This document shows positions 8,108 through 16,438 of a DNA stretch of 64,000 bases, in pieces. This DNA is from Kordia algicida (GTDB lineage Bacteria; Bacteroidota; Bacteroidia; Flavobacteriales; Flavobacteriaceae): the NCBI RefSeq assembly GCF_051013375.1, contig NZ_CP142125.1; one strand, 5' to 3'. A model generated the notes under the pieces. The model did not search any database, was not told the DNA's origin, and was given only the letters and a program-made list of their open reading frames with translations. The position numbers and the translations under genes are program-made. Numbering within the stretch: position 1 is the stretch's first letter; the number at the start of each line of letters is the position of its first letter.

Positions 8108-8187
8108 AACTGGCATAAACTTGCACGAACTTCCATAAACTTAAAATGTTTGACACGAACTAGCACGAACTGGCATAAACCGCAAAG
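8108..8187 (+). repeat. Helically phased 10-base repeats (iteron-like)
   Basis: Eight consecutive 10-base blocks: AACTGGCATA, AACTTGCACG, AACTTCCATA, AACTTAAAAT, GTTTGACACG, AACTAGCACG, AACTGGCATA, AACCGCAAAG. Seven begin with AAC or a variant, and the first and seventh are identical. One site per helical turn suggests cooperative binding of a protein on one DNA face. It lies upstream of the small gene at 8443 and the recombinase, so it may be a recombinase/directionality-factor site, an operator or an origin. Confidence 0.75.
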
Positions 8188-8442
8188 TAGTTTTTCAAAC
8201 TTTATAATATTTGTGAAAGTTAATCAAAGACCACTAGCATAATATTTAACACCTTAATATTGCTTAATTGTCTTTTCTTAGTCCAAGACTGTGAAAATAT
8301 AGTTTGAAAATTTGAATGTAGGTTACACAAATCTTTATATCATTGATAATATAATTTTCAAAATATCATATACATAGTTAAGGAAATTTAGATGCTAAAG
8401 CGCATGATTAACAGTATTGTATAAAACTGTAATTCCTTGAAT
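8188..8442. other. Non-coding leader before the recombinase genes
   Basis: AT-rich, no gene. It contains GTCCAAGACTGTGAAAATAT and several T runs, but no convincing promoter or terminator was found. A minus-strand open frame here (8388-8591) overlaps the next gene and is not supported. Confidence 0.4.
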
Positions 8443-8643
8443 ATGAAAATTGTAAAAGATACAAAGACACCACAAAACCTAACTATTGAAAAACTTAGAA
8501 GTTTTAAAGGATTTGCCAATGTATCAGATGCAGAAGCAAAGCGAATTATAGCCAGCATGAAAGAACTATCAATATTAACATATAATACCATTATTGAACA
8601 TGAGCAATTTAAGTCAATTCCAAAGCTTCGGAAAGCGGAGTAA
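8443..8643 (+). CDS. Small protein preceding the serine recombinase
   Basis: A 66-residue protein from ATG 8443 (MKIVKDTKTPQNLTIEKLRS); a TTG six bases upstream is less likely. It is charged and helical, with SDAEAKRIIASMKELSILTYNTI near the C-terminus. Its end overlaps the start of the recombinase gene by 44 bases in another frame, so the two are translationally coupled. Small basic proteins in this position may be recombination directionality factors or regulators of integrase expression. The assignment is by position only; I recognise no domain. Confidence 0.65.
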   Translation: MKIVKDTKTPQNLTIEKLRSFKGFANVSDAEAKRIIASMKELSILTYNTIIEHEQFKSIPKLRKAE

Positions 8644-10162
8644 TAAAACTGTTATTCATAATAACAAAGCGGTTATTTACACGAGAGTTTCAAGTGGAAA
8701 GCAAAAAGAAAATACAAGCTTGGAAAACCAACGCGAATACTGTACACTATATGCAGAACGTGCCAAGTTTCAAATAAGTGCCTATTTTGGTGGAACAAAT
8801 GAAAGTGCGAAAAATGACGATAGAAAAGAGTATCAAAAAATGCTCACTTTTGTACGTCAAAAGAAAATTTCAAATATCATAGTGTACAGTATTGACCGCT
8901 TTTCACGTGCGGGTTCTTCTGCTATCACTACCGTTGAAAAATTAAAAGAAAAAGGTATCAACGTCATTTCGGTAACCCAACCAATGGACACCAAAACATC
9001 TACAGGTACATTCTTTCAAAACCTAAATTTACTATTCAGTAAATACGATAATGACCAACGAAAAGAAAAGACCACCGCAGGAATGAAACAACGCCTTTTG
9101 CAAGGGTATTATATCGGAGTTGCGCCAGTAGGTTATAAAAATTCAAGGGATGCACAAAACCGCCCTATTTTAATACATAGTGACAAAGCGAAACTCATAC
9201 GCAAAGCTTTTGAATGGAAAGCAAATGAAAGTATATCAAATGTTGAGATTATAAAACGTCTAAAGAAATACGGGTTAACCATACAAAAGCAACACATGAC
9301 GCGCATATTTAGAAATCCTATCTATTGCGGATTACTAGCAAATCGTTTACTTGATGGTAAGGTTGTCAAAGGAAATCATAAGCCTATCGTATCAAAAGAA
9401 TTGTTCTTAAAAGTAAATAATATCAATACCGAGAAAAACGGGATAAGAAGCAAACAGCGAAAGAACAACCCAAACTTACCAATGAGAGGATTTGTAAAAT
9501 GTGATGCGTGTGGAAAACCAATCACAGGATATACAGAAAAAAAATATAACCTTGATTATTACAGAGGTCACACAAAAGGGTGTTGCGGATATAAACGTGC
9601 TTACAAACTCAATGAAAAGTTCAAAACCTTTTTAGCTTCATTTCAAATAGACGAGCATATAATAGAACCATTAAAGCTACAAATGAAATATACCTTTGAT
9701 TACTTCAACGAATCAAATAAGGACGTTATAGAGCATTTAAAATACAATCTAAAGGCAACTAAAGAAAAGATTGAAAAAGTAGAAGAACGTTTCGTATATG
9801 GCGAAATTAACATGGAACTATACAATAAATTCATCAACAAATTAAAATCAGAAGAAGCTGAAATACTCAAAGAAATAGAAAAAAGTGGTATTGAAAAGTC
9901 TAAGTTTAATTTATACGTTGAAAATTCGCTAAAATTATTAGCTAACTTACCTAAAACATGGGAGTTATCAAGTTTTACAGTTAAGCAAAAATTACAAAAC
10001 CTATTGTTTCCTAATGGTATTCGCTATAACCGTGAAAATGATAGTTATCTAAGTTTTGAAATAAGTCCAATATTAACAGTAACAAGTACATTATCAGTAA
10101 ATTATAATCAAATAAATATGAACACAAAAACAAACAAAATGAAAAAGTCGCAAGGGGTATGA
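8600..10162 (+). CDS. Large serine recombinase (site-specific integrase)
   Basis: A 520-residue serine recombinase; ATG 8600 is chosen over TTG 8594. The resolvase domain starts AVIYTRVSSGKQKENTSLENQ, with the catalytic Ser in TRVSS, followed by IVYSIDRFSRAG, the conserved active-site Arg region. The recombinase domain follows (GYYIGVAPVGYKN), then the zinc ribbon CDACGKPITGY...CCGYKRAYK. A long coiled coil (ATKEKIEKVEERF...EAEILKEIEK) completes it, all typical of large serine integrases. It would cut and rejoin att sites to insert and excise the element. Being at the right end with candidate repeats at 2033 and 10189, it is the likely integrase. Confidence 0.93.
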   Translation: MSNLSQFQSFGKRSNKTVIHNNKAVIYTRVSSGKQKENTSLENQREYCTLYAERAKFQISAYFGGTNESAKNDDRKEYQKMLTFVRQKKISNIIVYSIDRFSRAGSSAITTVEKLKEKGINVISVTQPMDTKTSTGTFFQNLNLLFSKYDNDQRKEKTTAGMKQRLLQGYYIGVAPVGYKNSRDAQNRPILIHSDKAKLIRKAFEWKANESISNVEIIKRLKKYGLTIQKQHMTRIFRNPIYCGLLANRLLDGKVVKGNHKPIVSKELFLKVNNINTEKNGIRSKQRKNNPNLPMRGFVKCDACGKPITGYTEKKYNLDYYRGHTKGCCGYKRAYKLNEKFKTFLASFQIDEHIIEPLKLQMKYTFDYFNESNKDVIEHLKYNLKATKEKIEKVEERFVYGEINMELYNKFINKLKSEEAEILKEIEKSGIEKSKFNLYVENSLKLLANLPKTWELSSFTVKQKLQNLLFPNGIRYNRENDSYLSFEISPILTVTSTLSVNYNQINMNTKTNKMKKSQGV

Positions 10163-10188
10163 GCAAAGCGAATCTAAATTTCAGGTTT

Positions 10189-10199
10189 TAGCTTTTGGG
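10189..10199 (+). repeat. Candidate attR, TAGCTTTTGGG
   Basis: Second copy of the 11-base sequence found at 2033-2043, 27 bases after the recombinase stop codon. att sites of large serine integrases normally share only a short core, so a longer exact match would be unusual; treat as a candidate only. Confidence 0.35.
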
Positions 10200-10383
10200 T
10201 GTTAGCTATTAGTCAAGTCCTAAGAGGATTTGGAAATTCAAATTAAAATACGAATATACTAAGAGCGAAGCCAAGTCTAAAAACCAATATTTCTTCTAAA
10301 GTCGAACTTTATAGTTGAAGATTTAAGAGCAGTAAGTTTATTCATAAAAGAACATGCTTCTTTATGTATCACAATTAAGATCG

Positions 10384-10442
10384 AAACAGCCTTGAATCAT
10401 TAAATTTTTAAATCGCTTAAATTAAGCGAAGCGAATCTAACA
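10384..10442. repeat. Dispersed intergenic repeat, partial copy
   Basis: GAAACAGCCTTGAATCATTA... matches the second half of the repeat at 1859-1990 and 15401-15445, then ends AAGCGAAGCGAATCTAA. It fills the gap between the mobile element and the thioesterase gene. No gene is seen in 10200-10453. Confidence 0.7.
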
Positions 10443-10453
10443 TCGTCAGCGAT

Positions 10454-10966
10454 CTAATCAAAGAACAACGCTTTCAACTCAGTAGCATCAGCAGGTTTCA
10501 TCTTTCCAGCAAGTACCAAACTCAATTGTCTTCTTCGCAAAGCACCATCAAAACGTTCTTTTTCTAACTTAGTTTCTGGAACTAAAGCAGGAATTTGCAC
10601 AGGTCTTCCTGTATCATCTACAGCGACAAACGTGTAAATAGCTTCATTTGCTTTATCGCGCATGCCAGATTCACGATCTTCAATCCAAACATCAATATAA
10701 ATCTCCATAGACGATTTAAACGCTCTAGAAATATTAGCTTCTACCGTAACCACACTTCCCACAGGAATTGAACGGTTGAATGCTACGTGATTCACTGAAG
10801 CAGTCACTACAATTCTTCTAGAATGTCTACGCGCAGCAATACTTGCAGCTCGGTCCATACGTGCTAACAATTCGCCACCAAATAAATTATTCAACGGATT
10901 TGTCTCACTTGGCAATACCAAGTCAGTCATGATAGTTTTAGAGGATTTTGGATGTTTTGTTTCCAT
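10454..10966 (-). CDS. Acyl-CoA thioesterase, hotdog fold
   Basis: A 170-residue single-hotdog thioesterase of the YciA/BACH type; ATG at 10966 rather than TTG 10969. Motifs: TDLVLPSETNPLNNLFGGELLARMD, the conserved start with Asn-x-x-Asn and GG, and HSRRIVVTASVNHVAFNRSIPVG, containing the conserved Asp/Asn strand. It would hydrolyse acyl-CoA to free fatty acid and CoA in the cytosol, regulating acyl-CoA pools. The C-terminal tail (LRRRQLSLVLAGKMKPADATEL) is typical of the family. It stands alone, head-on to the mobile element. Confidence 0.88.
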   Translation of the reverse strand: METKHPKSSKTIMTDLVLPSETNPLNNLFGGELLARMDRAASIAARRHSRRIVVTASVNHVAFNRSIPVGSVVTVEANISRAFKSSMEIYIDVWIEDRESGMRDKANEAIYTFVAVDDTGRPVQIPALVPETKLEKERFDGALRRRQLSLVLAGKMKPADATELKALFFD

Positions 10967-11091
10967 CAATACATTTTTTGCAAAGGTACACAGATTCGTT
11001 TTCTAGGACGCTAAAAAAGCAGAATAATTACAAGAAATCTTGAACGAATCACAAAATGATGGTCATTTGTTTTATCTCGCGAAAGCACAAA

Positions 11092-11119
11092 AAAAGACCG
11101 CTTATAAAAGCAGTCTTTC
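11092..11119 (-). terminator. Terminator of the HU/SPOR gene
   Basis: Arms AAGACCGCTT and AAGCAGTCTT with one mismatch around ATAA; T run on the minus strand. It lies just after the stop of the gene at 11146. Confidence 0.7.
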
Positions 11120-11145
11120 CATATTATAAATAAAACGATAATTTC

Positions 11146-12099
11146 TTATTCAGTGACTAACAACCAAGCTTCAGGAGCTTCAGTTTTCTTAATTTTTGCC
11201 AAAGCTTCACTTGCTTCTTCACGCGTGGCAAAACTAGCATACGATACTTGATGCAAACCGTATTTGTTTTTTCCTAACAAAGCGGCATCAAAACCATTTG
11301 CTTTCAACTCAGCTACTTTCGTATGCGCATTTTCTTCAATACGAAACGCACCTGCAACTACATGATAATTTTGAATTTCTTTCGCTACTTTTAATGTGAT
11401 AGAAGGCAATTCTACAGGATTCGTATTGAAAAAAGTAGCTTGTTGTATGTATGAATTGATAGATTCTTGTGCTTTGGTTTGCTCAGCAACTTGTTGATTT
11501 GATTGATATTCTCGCATTCCAAAAAAGCCTGCACTTAAGATAATGGCAGCAGCAGCGGCGTATTTCCATGGAAAACGGAATCGGCGATTTTCTTCTGCAA
11601 CCACTAAAGGAATGACATCTGTTTCAGCTTCTTCAGTAACAACTGTAGGAGCAAATTCTTCTTTTGTTTCTTCAATGACTCTACTAATTTCAGAAGAAAC
11701 AAATGACGACAATCCAAAAGATGAGGTTAAATAATTTAAATGATACGAAGGTTCAAATTGAATCTTTCCTTCTTCATTTAAAGATAAATCACCAATATTT
11801 TCAAGCGAAACAATTTCGGAGTTCTCTAATTGCTTTTTCCACTCACTCACTTTAGAAGTTACTTCTTGTAGCGTACTTTCGTATTCTTCTCCCGTAACAT
11901 CGGCAATATATTTTACCAACAAACCATCATTAGAAATCAATTGTGCATTAAATGACAATTCTTTTGATGGTGGATAAAAAGCATTAGTAGTGTGATGTAC
12001 TTGCGCTCCTTTTCGCTGCGTTAAAAAAGCACCGAAATTTGGAACGGTTACACATTCATATCTATATAAAAGGTCGCTGATGTATTGGTCTAATCTCAT
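11146..12099 (-). CDS. HU-CCDC81/SPOR domain membrane protein
   Basis: A 317-residue protein from ATG 12099 (MRLDQYISDLLYRYECVTVP); the frame is open nine codons further up, but that part lies in the promoter. Residues 1-150 hold the CCDC81-type HU-like pair (VPNFGAFLTQRKGAQ, the wing). A transmembrane helix sits at about 188-208 (WKYAAAAAIILSAGFFGM). The C-terminal 75 residues are a SPOR domain (YHVVAGAFRIEENAHTKVAELKANGF), which binds denuded septal peptidoglycan. So the HU part faces the cytosol and the SPOR part the periplasm, a layout known in Bacteroidetes, presumably linking the chromosome or a cytosolic partner to cell division. Divergent from dprA. Confidence 0.85.
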   Translation of the reverse strand: MRLDQYISDLLYRYECVTVPNFGAFLTQRKGAQVHHTTNAFYPPSKELSFNAQLISNDGLLVKYIADVTGEEYESTLQEVTSKVSEWKKQLENSEIVSLENIGDLSLNEEGKIQFEPSYHLNYLTSSFGLSSFVSSEISRVIEETKEEFAPTVVTEEAETDVIPLVVAEENRRFRFPWKYAAAAAIILSAGFFGMREYQSNQQVAEQTKAQESINSYIQQATFFNTNPVELPSITLKVAKEIQNYHVVAGAFRIEENAHTKVAELKANGFDAALLGKNKYGLHQVSYASFATREEASEALAKIKKTEAPEAWLLVTE

Positions 12100-12195
12100 T
12101 ACTAACAAATTTAGAAAAAATATCAAGCGAATAAAATATCGGCATAACTTTTTATTAACATTTAAAAATCCTGTAACTTTAGTTTTGAAAACTAG

Positions 12196-13308
12196 ATGAC
12201 TATGAATTCTGAAAATGAATTATTGTACACGCTTGCGCTACAAAAGACAGCAAAAATAGGCGATGTAAATGCGAAAAAACTTATAAGACATTGCGGAAAT
12301 CCAGAAGCCGTATTCAAAGAGAAGAAAGAAAACTTACTTAAAATAGACGGAATTGGGACGTATGTCGTTTCTGATTTGCAGAATGCTGAAAATTTTAAAG
12401 CTGCCGAAAACGAATTAAAATTTATTCAAAAAGAAAAAATACAAACGCATTATTTTTTAGATGAAAGGTATCCGAAACGTTTGCAACATTGTGTTGATGG
12501 ACCTATTTTACTTTTTCAGAAAGGAAATGCAAATTTGAATGCTTCCAAAATGATAAGCATTGTCGGTACGCGAAAAGCCACAACATACGGAACTAAGTTT
12601 TGTGAAGAATTGATAGAAAATTTATCACCATTACAACCCACCATTGTTTCAGGTTTTGCTTACGGAATTGATATTGTTGCACAACGAGCTTCTGTAAAAA
12701 ATAACATTCCTACCATTGGCTGTTTGGCGCATGGTTTGAATCAAATTTATCCAAAAGCGCATAAACGTTATATGAAATCGGTACAAGACAATGGCGCATT
12801 TGTAACTGATTTTTGGAGTACTTCCAATCCTGATCGCGAAAACTTTTTAAAACGAAATCGCTTAATTGCAGGAATGACACAAGCTACGATTGTGATTGAA
12901 TCTGCCGAAAAAGGTGGAAGCTTAGTAACTGCGCATATTGCCAATTCGTACAATCGTGATGTTTTTGCAGTGCCAGGCAGAGTAGGAGATTCGCAAAGTA
13001 TCGGCTGTAACAATTTGATTAAACAACAACGCGCACATATTTTAACGTCTGCGGCAGACATCGTATATCTTTTAGGTTGGGAATTGGAAGCAGAGCCGTT
13101 TCAACCTGTACAAAAACAATTGTTTGTAGATTTATCTTCAGAAGAAACGATCATTCATTCATACTTACAAGAAAAAGGGCAAAGCGTGTTAGATAGTATT
13201 GCGTTAGCATGTAAATTGCCAATTCATAAAATTGCACCGCTTTTATTACAAATGGAAATGAAAGGTGTGGTAAAACCGTTGCCTGGAAAGTTGTTTGAAG
13301 CGGTTTAA
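12196..13308 (+). CDS. dprA: DNA-processing protein DprA/Smf
   Basis: A 370-residue DprA. The N-terminal helix-hairpin-helix region (MNSENELLYTLALQKTAKIGDVNAKKLIRHCGNPEAVF) is followed by the Rossmann-like core with SIVGTRKATTYG, TIVSGFAYGIDIVAQRASV and RNRLIAGMTQATIVIESAEKGGSLVTAHIA, all DprA signatures. A C-terminal winged-helix (ILQEKGQSVLDSIALACKL-like region) closes it. DprA loads RecA on incoming single-stranded DNA during natural transformation. Start is ATG 12196; ATG 12202 is an alternative. Divergent from the HU/SPOR gene and ends at a shared hairpin. Confidence 0.93.
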   Translation: MTMNSENELLYTLALQKTAKIGDVNAKKLIRHCGNPEAVFKEKKENLLKIDGIGTYVVSDLQNAENFKAAENELKFIQKEKIQTHYFLDERYPKRLQHCVDGPILLFQKGNANLNASKMISIVGTRKATTYGTKFCEELIENLSPLQPTIVSGFAYGIDIVAQRASVKNNIPTIGCLAHGLNQIYPKAHKRYMKSVQDNGAFVTDFWSTSNPDRENFLKRNRLIAGMTQATIVIESAEKGGSLVTAHIANSYNRDVFAVPGRVGDSQSIGCNNLIKQQRAHILTSAADIVYLLGWELEAEPFQPVQKQLFVDLSSEETIIHSYLQEKGQSVLDSIALACKLPIHKIAPLLLQMEMKGVVKPLPGKLFEAV

Positions 13309-13334
13309 TATTTAAATCACTACAATACTAAAAA

Positions 13335-13381
13335 AACTGCCTGAATAGTGAAAACATATATTTTTACTTTTCAGACAGTTA
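13335..13381. terminator. Bidirectional terminator between dprA and the peptide genes
   Basis: Long imperfect stem: AACTGCCTGAA...AGTGAAAA pairing with TTTTTACTTT...TTCAGACAGTT. It separates convergent dprA and the GG-leader peptide gene. Confidence 0.7.
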
Positions 13382-13406
13382 AATTTATTGAGAATTAAGC
13401 CAATTT

Positions 13407-13601
13407 TTAGTGATCTGCTGGTGATGGGTCTGCGGGTCTTTCTTCCACTTTACAGTCATCTCCTTTTGTCCAATTTACACAAGACATACAACAAGTTCCG
13501 TGTCCTCCAGCAGCAGTCTTAGCAATTCCACCGCGAACAACATCAAGGTTAGAAATTGTGTTCTTGCTTAGGCTTAAGTTTGATAAATTCTTTTTTTTCA
13601 T
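13407..13601 (-). CDS. GG-leader Cys-rich peptide (class I lanthipeptide-type leader), copy 1
   Basis: A 64-residue peptide. The leader MKKKNLSNLSLSKNTISNL..VRGG has the L-x-L-x-K-x-TI-x-x-L motif of Bacteroidetes class I lanthipeptide leaders (lant_leader L1a in family catalogues) and a Gly-Gly cleavage site after residue 25. The core has three Cys (CCMSC) plus one (DDCKVEE) and Thr/Ser, ending PADPSPADH. A peptide of this type would be cleaved after GG and exported, with or without ring formation. It is followed on the same strand, upstream, by a close paralogue; a papain-type protease lies divergently. No LanB, LanC or transporter is visible nearby, so whether it is modified is unknown. 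Confidence 0.7.
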   Translation of the reverse strand: MKKKNLSNLSLSKNTISNLDVVRGGIAKTAAGGHGTCCMSCVNWTKGDDCKVEERPADPSPADH

Positions 13602-13715
13602 AATAAAATAATTAAAGGTTGTTAATATAATTGAGTGATAACTTAGTTTCTGGAAACAAGAATATTTTTGAAATAGATGATAAAAATTTCTTGTGTAAAG
13701 AAATGCAGTTATCGA

Positions 13716-13916
13716 TTAATTGTTTGCAGGTTCCTGACCTATTGGTTCTTTGTCCACTCTACAATATTTTGCTTTTGTAAAATTAACACAAGACATGTAG
13801 CATGTTTCGTTTCCGCCATTGGCTGTTTTTGTAGCGCCACCACGCAAATCGTGAAGATTAGAGATTCTCTTTTTCTTTAAGCTTAATTTTAAGTTTGGTA
13901 ATTTCTTTTTTTTCAT
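13716..13916 (-). CDS. GG-leader Cys-rich peptide, copy 2
   Basis: A 66-residue paralogue of the peptide at 13407. The leader MKKKKLPNLKLSLKKKRISNL..LRGG keeps the L-x-L and ISNL features and the GG. The core aligns with copy 1: ATKTANGGNETCYMSCVNFTKAKYCRVDKEP against IAKTAAGGHGTCCMSCVNWTKGDDCKVEERP, so the K-T-A-x-GG, C-x-MSCVN-x-TK and C-x-V positions are conserved while charges differ. The upstream DNA of the two is also similar (AATAATTAA near each start), which points to a tandem duplication including the promoter. Each gene probably has its own promoter. The papain-type protease gene starts 192 bases away, divergently. Confidence 0.7.
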   Translation of the reverse strand: MKKKKLPNLKLSLKKKRISNLHDLRGGATKTANGGNETCYMSCVNFTKAKYCRVDKEPIGQEPANN

Positions 13917-14108
13917 GGTAAATAATTAATGGTTTTTAATATGATTGTAACTAAACCAGCTTCTTTTCACAAGAAACTGATTTATGTAGTAGTTATCATA
14001 ACAGTCATTTGTTACCCAATAGAAAAAACTACTGAAGTATAATTTTTAATCGGTTGATATTTAGTAAATAAATGGTATATTTATTTTTAAAACATGTAAT
14101 AATCACTG

Positions 14109-15062
14109 ATGAAACTTTTTCCTTTTTATACTCTTATTTTAAGCATTTCATGTGTGTGGAGTCAAACAACGCTTCAAAACCCAGAAACACTTAGGCGAAC
14201 TCAAAAAAGTACCATTCACATAGGTTCTCAAACTCCTGTAAAAAATCAAGGAAACGGAAATACTTGTAGTGCATTTGGTGTAGCGGCTGCTTTGGAAGTA
14301 TTGCCAAACATGCCAAAAGATATTAGTGAAAACTTTTTGTATTCGGCACAAAAATATGAACAACTCGAAACTAACATTGGTGTTACTAAAGGAAATTTTT
14401 TAAAATCCTACATCAAGTCATTGCCAAAGTATGGAATTCTTACAGAAGCCGAATTGCCATATCCAGAAATCTTAGCAGAAACGTGGAACGAAAACGATCC
14501 AGAAATATTAAAAGCACTCAAAGAATCTACAACAGGACCAGTTTCTTTTTTATACAAATACAAGTCAATTGCAAAATTGCTATCGTTAGATTCTTTTGAA
14601 TATCTAGGACAAGTTGATAGTAAAAATGTAAAGCATTTACAATATTTACTTGATAGTGGCGTAAAAGCGATTCCTGTGTCATATGAATTGTATATTCCAG
14701 CTTGGAAATCCTTCAAATCACAAAAATATACAACCATTACGCCCAATGAAGGATATGGTATTTTAATGCAAGATGGAAGCTACAAAAAATACTCTGACAT
14801 CAAAAAGTTGTATCCAGATATCAATACACGAATTAATAATAGATCTGTTACATTTTCAAGAACTGTAGTGCCAACCGCAAATTATAATCCGTATGGTGGT
14901 CACGTGGTTACTATTGTAGGGTACGATTCTGAAGGTTTTATTATTAAAAATTCTTGGGGAGCAGATTGGCGTTATTACGGATATGAACGCATTAGCTACG
15001 ATTACCATGAAATTTTTGCCTATGAAGCTTTGATTTTAAGACGCGTGAGTTATAAAAAGTGA
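14109..15062 (+). CDS. Exported papain-type (C1) cysteine protease
   Basis: A 317-residue papain-family protease with a signal peptide ending WSQ. Active-site residues are all present: oxyanion Gln47 and nucleophile Cys53 in TPVKNQGNGNTCSAFGVAA, His265 in YGGHVVTIVGYD and Asn281 in IIKNSWGADW. The length is short for a zymogen, with only about 20 residues between the signal peptide and the first catalytic motif, so there is little or no propeptide. It would act in the periplasm or outside. It starts 192 bases from the two GG-leader peptide genes and reads away from them. It could trim or destroy those peptides, but C39 peptidases normally do the GG cut, so this is speculative. Confidence 0.85.
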   Translation: MKLFPFYTLILSISCVWSQTTLQNPETLRRTQKSTIHIGSQTPVKNQGNGNTCSAFGVAAALEVLPNMPKDISENFLYSAQKYEQLETNIGVTKGNFLKSYIKSLPKYGILTEAELPYPEILAETWNENDPEILKALKESTTGPVSFLYKYKSIAKLLSLDSFEYLGQVDSKNVKHLQYLLDSGVKAIPVSYELYIPAWKSFKSQKYTTITPNEGYGILMQDGSYKKYSDIKKLYPDINTRINNRSVTFSRTVVPTANYNPYGGHVVTIVGYDSEGFIIKNSWGADWRYYGYERISYDYHEIFAYEALILRRVSYKK

Positions 15063-15261
15063 TTTTCCCTTTTTTGTCAATTTGTTTATAAAATAACATT
15101 CTACAGAATTCAACTCATCTTCACAAAAGAGTAAGCCATTTGTGAAGATCATCAAAAGCAAGAGAAGAAACCTCACAAACAATTCGTGAATTCGTGACAA
15201 AAAATTTAGAAGTGATTAACTTGTTATAAAAGAACAATCTTCTAAACAACCTTGAATTAAA

Positions 15262-15445
15262 CGAAGCGAACCTAAGAACGTTATTAATGTGGCAATTTGA
15301 AAATTTGGAAATGTATCAATTAATTTCAAACAACACTTAAATTTGTCTTAGAAACGCATTCAACATTTAGCATTTTATATACAATCAAATAATGATCTTC
15401 GAAACAACCTTGAATCATTAAATTTTTAAATCCTTGAATTAAGCA
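15262..15445. repeat. Dispersed intergenic repeat, copy 2 (with insertion)
   Basis: CGAAGCGAACCTAAGAACGTTATTAATGTGGC... matches 1859-1952 closely; then about 45 extra bases (15356-15400), bounded by GAAAC on both sides, precede the CAACCTTGAATCATTA second half seen in the other copies. The gap 15063-15469 holds no gene. Confidence 0.75.
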
Positions 15446-15469
15446 AAGCAATCTTGTTTCTAACCAAAT

Positions 15470-16438
15470 CTAATATCCAACTTTTTTACGAACTCTTGCC
15501 AATACTTCATTGGCAATTTTACGAGCTTTTTCTGCACCAATTGCCAAAGCATCGTCTATTTCGTTTTTGTTTTCCATATAATGATTAAAACGTTCGCGTT
15601 CGGTAGCAAATCGTTCTGTAATCAATTCAAATAAGGCTTGTTTTGCATGTCCGTAACCGTAATTTCCACCTGTATAATTTTGGCGCATGGTTGCTATTTG
15701 TTCGTCGTTAGCCAATAATTTATACAATGCAAATACGTTATCGGTTTCAGGATCTTTCGGATCTTCCATCGGCGTACTATCGGTTTGGATACCCATAATT
15801 TGCTTGCGAAGCTTTTTATCTGTCTGAAAAATATCGATTATATTATTTTTACTCTTGCTCATTTTTGTGCCGTCTGTTCCAGGAACCAACTTGGTTGCTT
15901 CTCGAGTTTTAGCTTCTGGCAATATAAAAGTTTCGCCTAATTTTTCATGAAAACGTGTCGCAACACTACGTGTAATTTCTAAATGTTGCTCTTGGTCTTT
16001 TCCTACGGGAACAATCTCAGCATCGTATAATAAAATATCTGCAGCCATCAACATTGGGTACGTAAATAAACCGGCATTTACATCTTCCAAACGACCAGCT
16101 TTGTCTTTAAAACTATGTGCTAATTTTAAGCGATTATATGGAAAAAAACAATTCAAATACCAAGCGAGTTCGGTGACTTGCGGCACATCACTTTGGCGAT
16201 AAAATACTGTTTTGTTTACATCCAAACCAAATGCAAGCCAAGTAGCGGCTGTTTTATATGTGTTTTCTCGCAATGTGTCTCCATCTTTAATTTGCGTAAG
16301 CGAATGCATGTCTGCAATAAACAGAAAAGATTCGTTTGCGGTATTTTGAGCCATTTCTACAGCAGGAATAATTGCTCCTAAAATGTTTCCTAAATGTGGT
16401 GTTCCTGTGCTTTGAATTCCTGTAAGTATTCGTGCCAT
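15470..16438 (-). CDS. trpS: Tryptophan--tRNA ligase
   Basis: A 322-residue class I aminoacyl-tRNA synthetase of the usual bacterial TrpRS length. The HIGH-type motif is TPHLGN at residues 13-18 (GIQSTGTPHLGN) and the KMSKS motif is KMSKS at 192-196 (GTDGTKMSKSKNN). DMHSLTQIKD and LMAADILLYDAEIVPVGKDQEQHLE are further TrpRS signatures. It charges tRNA-Trp with tryptophan in the cytosol. Monocistronic, divergent from plsC. Confidence 0.97.
   Translation of the reverse strand: MARILTGIQSTGTPHLGNILGAIIPAVEMAQNTANESFLFIADMHSLTQIKDGDTLRENTYKTAATWLAFGLDVNKTVFYRQSDVPQVTELAWYLNCFFPYNRLKLAHSFKDKAGRLEDVNAGLFTYPMLMAADILLYDAEIVPVGKDQEQHLEITRSVATRFHEKLGETFILPEAKTREATKLVPGTDGTKMSKSKNNIIDIFQTDKKLRKQIMGIQTDSTPMEDPKDPETDNVFALYKLLANDEQIATMRQNYTGGNYGYGHAKQALFELITERFATERERFNHYMENKNEIDDALAIGAEKARKIANEVLARVRKKVGY

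Larger units (their letters stand above)
2033..10199 (+). mobile_element. Putative integrated element with VapE helicase and serine recombinase
   Basis: About 8.2 kb with all genes on the plus strand: a small HTH-like protein, VapE-type helicase, three exported cargo genes (one frameshifted), a decayed gene stub, phased short repeats, a small protein and a large serine recombinase at the right end. The gene set is typical of integrative elements and satellites in Bacteroidetes. Base composition is visibly more AT-rich than the flanking housekeeping genes (for example 3889-3953). Boundaries are set by the candidate 11-base direct repeat and are approximate. No capsid, relaxase or conjugation genes are visible, so it is probably a mobilisable or satellite-like island rather than a phage or conjugative element. 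Confidence 0.65.

Noticed and set aside
8048..8187. CRISPR array
   Set aside because: Units of 29 and 10 bases are contiguous, with no unique spacers and no cas genes nearby.
8388..8591. Minus-strand open frame opposite the small protein and recombinase start
   Set aside because: A shadow of the plus-strand genes; no motif and no sensible start context.
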